A DNA stretch of 22,983 nucleotides from positions 1 through 22,983 of the IMG/VR virus record IMGVR_UViG_3300046000_000001, one strand, 5' to 3'. The notes below the pieces were generated by a model, which made no database searches, had not been told where the DNA came from, and was given only the letters and a program-made list of their open reading frames with translations. Positions 20,168 to 22,983 of the stretch are shown here, piece after piece. The translations under genes and the position numbers were made by a program. Source of the DNA: a virus. Numbering within the stretch: position 1 is the first letter of the stretch; every line of letters starts with the position of its first letter.

Positions 20168-22842
20168 TGGCTATCTTTCAAGACCTCAACGCAAGTGTTA
20201 CTCCTGTTCGCCCAGTTGAGCAACCAAGTGCTATTGGCGCTGTGGCTGACCTTTTGAAGGGTTCAGGTTTCTTTGACAAGAGAGAGACTACAAAACCTAC
20301 TGAAGGTGAAGCGTACGAAGCTGAGTGGAATACTTTTCTTGCTGATGAAAAAAGAGTTCTTCAGCCGGGTGATCCGGGATATGGTGATTGGCTTCGTACG
20401 ACATCCATTAAGTTTGTTTCTAAGAAGCCACAGTTTGCTGGTAAGGTAAAGTCTAACCTTGAGGCGCAAGGTATCGCAATTCCTGTTGACCCTGAGACTT
20501 CAGAGCAAGACGCACGTCAAGCTCTCTACACTACTTGGTCGTCGTCTCCTGTTGGTATGGTGGCAGAGAGTAATGCTAAACGTGCGGCTACTGACAAGAA
20601 TGGTACGCTTAACCCCAAAGTGTTTGAAGCGGAAATAGACAAAGCTTTTGCTAAGCACATTACCGTTCAGGCTGAACTAGCCCAGCAAGACACTGACGTT
20701 AAGACTGCAGAGAACCGTAAAACTCTTGGACAGACCTACTGGAATAAAGGCAAGTATTTTGCTGATGAAGCTGTTCTTGGGCAAGTAAACGTTCTGGCTG
20801 ATCTCGTAGAAGACGTACGTGATGGCTCAGCTATGATTACTCCTGAGATGTCTGAAGTTCTTGGACTTCCAGCAGGTAAAGTTACGACAGAAAACTTCTC
20901 TACTCTCCTGAATAAGTATCGCCCTGTGCTTATCCAAAGCCTTATTGCTAATACAGCCAATACACTTGCTAGCTCTGGTAACGTTGACATCACTGTCCTT
21001 GAGGAAAACCCTCCGTCAGCAGAGTGGATTACGGCAGTCATGGGGCCTATCGACGAGGTGATTAAGGCTGGTCAGAACTTCGACTCGGCTGCTGAAGTCG
21101 TTAAGAATATGCAGGATACAGACCTTATTACTGCTTTCAACGGCCTTACTCCTAAGCAAAGAAGTGTTATTAGCATCAGCCAACTTATGCCACCTGAGCT
21201 AAGGTCTAGGGTTTATGAAATTAGTAACGACGTAAACTGGAAAGAAACCGCAGATAAAGTTGCGCTTATGTTCACTGCTGAAAACCCGCCTGAGGTTATC
21301 ATAGAAGACATTAGCAACATGTCAACTACTGACGCTAACAACGCTGCTTTGGTCGCTGCAGGTGCTCTCGACACAGGTGGTACAAAAGGCCCAACCCTAC
21401 GCTCTTCGGTACTTACTCTGTTTGCAGGCAGCAATCGTGTAGACCCTAGCCAAGATTTAGGTATCGAAACGTTTTCTGCTTTGAGCAAGAACTCCGCAGG
21501 CATCAACCAAGAAGCTGCTATGGACCCGGCTTTTAAAGCTGCTGTTGTCGATAACGTACTTGCTGACATCACCAAAAGCTTTAAGAAATACGGTAACCTT
21601 CTTAAAGGGCAGGCTAACATTGCCTACACTGTCGACGACAAAGGTAACGTTTCTATTGTTCCCGATGTTGTTGGCGACCCCGAGATGGGCGTAGACTTTA
21701 ACACTATGCAAGCCGTTGAGATGGTAGCAGAGCAACTTAACAACTCCGAAGTGGCTCTTACGTTTACCCGTAAGTTGGCTGAGTTGGATAAGCTTGGTGC
21801 TGTCGGTGCTGAGATTAAAGAAACGTTCCTTACGGTTAACGGTCTAAACATTGGAGCCGGGGAGACTGTTACTGCAGGTGGGGCAGGTTCTAAGTCTACT
21901 TCTACTCCTACTAACATTGGTGATGCCTTGGGTCTGGACTTCACCACCCTTGAGGCTGAGAACGGTTTGCCTCAGGGCTACCTTGAGCGTACTGCGTTCC
22001 TTGAATCAGGTGGTGACCCTCTCGCCCAGAACCCTGAGTCGTCCGCTGGCGGTCTCTTCCAGTTTATCGACGGTACCGCTAAAGACTATGGCGTTAAGGA
22101 CAGGTTCGACCCCGTTCAGGCCACCGATGGTGCAGTAGATGTTGCTGTCGATAACATGCGTACCCTGACTGCAGCCTTGGGTCGTGAACCCACTGGTGCT
22201 GAACTGTACCTCGCGCATCAGCAAGGCGGTGGTGGCGCTAGAGCACTTCTCTCCAACACCAGTGCTAACGTAGTCGATGCTCTCGCTCCTCTCTACAAGG
22301 GTGATCGTGAACGGGCTGCAAGGGCTGTACGCCTTAACAAAGGCAACGTCAACATGACTGCAGGTGAGTTCGCTAGCCTTTGGTTGGACAGGTTCAATAA
22401 CGCCAAGACTATTGCTCCTACCGCTGGCACTCCGGCTAATGCTAATGCTGTCGCTAGCCGTGCAGGAGAGGCCGTACAACGTGCAGTCAATCCTTCGGCA
22501 GGAGCAGCTAGCGTAGACGTTAACCTGTCCTCTGGTGCCTCTCCTACGGCCCCTATGGAAGCTGCTGACGCTACTCTCCCCGAGGCTATCCCGGCTGAAA
22601 CCCCTACGGGAACCCAAGGAGCAAGTGAGCTTAGCCCTGCTATCGCTGTCGACCAAGACGTTCAGGCTTTCATCCAAGAGATTGCTGGTGACCCTGATAA
22701 GTCTTACGTCTCTGAGGCTGAGTTCCTTGCGGCACAAGAACGTGGTGAACTTGAGGCTGGGGACACTGTTGTCGTCAATGGTGATGTTTACGTGATCCGT
22801 AAGAACGGTTCGGCTCGTAGACTTGGCTCTGCTAACACTTAA
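20167..22842 (+). CDS. Internal virion protein with lytic transglycosylase domain
   Basis: 891 residues. The first 580 or so are helical and charged without a family I can name, comparable in position to an internal core protein of gp15 type. Residues about 590-740 form a lytic transglycosylase (SLT) domain: YLERTAFLESGGDPLAQNPE followed by SSAGGLFQFIDGTAKDYGV, with the catalytic Glu at 613 in FLESGG, and then AELYLAHQQGGGGARALL near 670-690. It would cut peptidoglycan during DNA ejection. A Pro/Ala/Thr-rich linker leads to a short C-terminal beta module (EAGDTVVVNGDVYVIRKNGS). The start is TAATG-coupled to the 1508-residue protein. In T7 this enzyme sits at the N-terminus of gp16 instead. 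Confidence 0.85.
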   Translation: MAIFQDLNASVTPVRPVEQPSAIGAVADLLKGSGFFDKRETTKPTEGEAYEAEWNTFLADEKRVLQPGDPGYGDWLRTTSIKFVSKKPQFAGKVKSNLEAQGIAIPVDPETSEQDARQALYTTWSSSPVGMVAESNAKRAATDKNGTLNPKVFEAEIDKAFAKHITVQAELAQQDTDVKTAENRKTLGQTYWNKGKYFADEAVLGQVNVLADLVEDVRDGSAMITPEMSEVLGLPAGKVTTENFSTLLNKYRPVLIQSLIANTANTLASSGNVDITVLEENPPSAEWITAVMGPIDEVIKAGQNFDSAAEVVKNMQDTDLITAFNGLTPKQRSVISISQLMPPELRSRVYEISNDVNWKETADKVALMFTAENPPEVIIEDISNMSTTDANNAALVAAGALDTGGTKGPTLRSSVLTLFAGSNRVDPSQDLGIETFSALSKNSAGINQEAAMDPAFKAAVVDNVLADITKSFKKYGNLLKGQANIAYTVDDKGNVSIVPDVVGDPEMGVDFNTMQAVEMVAEQLNNSEVALTFTRKLAELDKLGAVGAEIKETFLTVNGLNIGAGETVTAGGAGSKSTSTPTNIGDALGLDFTTLEAENGLPQGYLERTAFLESGGDPLAQNPESSAGGLFQFIDGTAKDYGVKDRFDPVQATDGAVDVAVDNMRTLTAALGREPTGAELYLAHQQGGGGARALLSNTSANVVDALAPLYKGDRERAARAVRLNKGNVNMTAGEFASLWLDRFNNAKTIAPTAGTPANANAVASRAGEAVQRAVNPSAGAASVDVNLSSGASPTAPMEAADATLPEAIPAETPTGTQGASELSPAIAVDQDVQAFIQEIAGDPDKSYVSEAEFLAAQERGELEAGDTVVVNGDVYVIRKNGSARRLGSANT

Positions 22843-22859
22843 GCTTATAGGGGAATGAA

Positions 22860-22983
22860 ATGGACGGAGAAGCCATTCAAAAGGAAATAGCAGAGATGGA
22901 TAAGCGTTTGGCTCTCCTTGAGCAGAAAATGGACCAGATCGACAAGAACGTAACGAGCATTAACGACAACCTAGCTAAGATTT
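22860..22983 (+). CDS. Coiled-coil protein, partial; possible holin-like
   Basis: Starts at ATG 22860 with AGGGGA (22849-22854) 5 nt upstream and is cut by the window end after 41 codons. A competing ATG at 22855 stops after 11 codons. The visible part is a regular charged coiled coil (IQKEIAEMDKRLALLEQKMD, then DKNVTSINDNLAKI). Phage proteins with such an N-terminus often continue into one membrane segment (XhlA-type or holin-associated proteins), and lysis genes often follow the internal core genes. The membrane part is not visible, so the function is a guess; a small structural coiled-coil protein is the alternative. Confidence 0.4.
   Translation, partial: MDGEAIQKEIAEMDKRLALLEQKMDQIDKNVTSINDNLAKI

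Noticed and set aside
1-22983. Integrase, attachment site, transposon or anti-phage defence genes
   Set aside because: None of the frames shows such families. All recognisable genes are virion or packaging genes.

Overview
The window is the late (structural and packaging) half of a tailed phage with a short, podovirus-type tail. All genes that can be recognised run rightward and follow a T7-like order: small terminase, a set of small tail-fibre and adhesin genes, large terminase, portal, scaffold, major capsid protein, a decoration-like protein, a fibre protein, tail tubular proteins A and B, a gp13-like GNAT relic, a gp14-like internal protein, a 1508-residue internal core protein, an 891-residue internal protein carrying a lytic transglycosylase domain, and the start of a coiled-coil protein that is probably a lysis gene. 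Four promoters match the bacterial sigma70 consensus almost perfectly. No promoter of a single-subunit phage RNA polymerase was recognised. This fits a marine podovirus that uses host polymerase, such as the SIO1/cobavirus-like (Zobellviridae) type. That lineage, and an alphaproteobacterial host, are my inference from protein recall only.

Layout. 1-545: non-coding, with direct repeats and palindromes at the far left. It then holds what looks like a complete leftward transcription unit of about 200 nt (consensus promoter at 433-461, strong intrinsic terminator at 217-251) with no large ORF, and then a divergent rightward promoter at 517-546. 588-5164: small terminase followed by nine small genes encoding fibre modules, a collar-domain protein, an accessory protein and a small conserved protein. 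5174-11009: a second promoter whose predicted start site falls on the large terminase ATG, then the packaging and head genes. 11019-11203: candidate terminator hairpins, a third rightward promoter and a structured leader of about 95 nt. 11204-22842: the tail and internal-core operon, largely coupled by TAATG stop-start overlaps. 22860 to the end: a truncated coiled-coil gene.

How it works together. The two terminase subunits, separated here by the fibre cassette, package DNA through the portal into a shell built from the capsid protein on the scaffold. Tubular proteins A and B form the tail, and the fibre and adhesin proteins bind the host. The gp14-like, 1508-residue and 891-residue proteins would be ejected to carry the DNA across the cell envelope, with the transglycosylase opening the peptidoglycan.

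The most unusual item is the candidate small RNA at the left. It contains a sequence module that is also present, uninterrupted, in the 5' leader of the fibre gene at 11204. In the small RNA the module is split by 30 nt, and the split copy coincides exactly with a 13-codon mini-ORF that has its own Shine-Dalgarno-like sequence.
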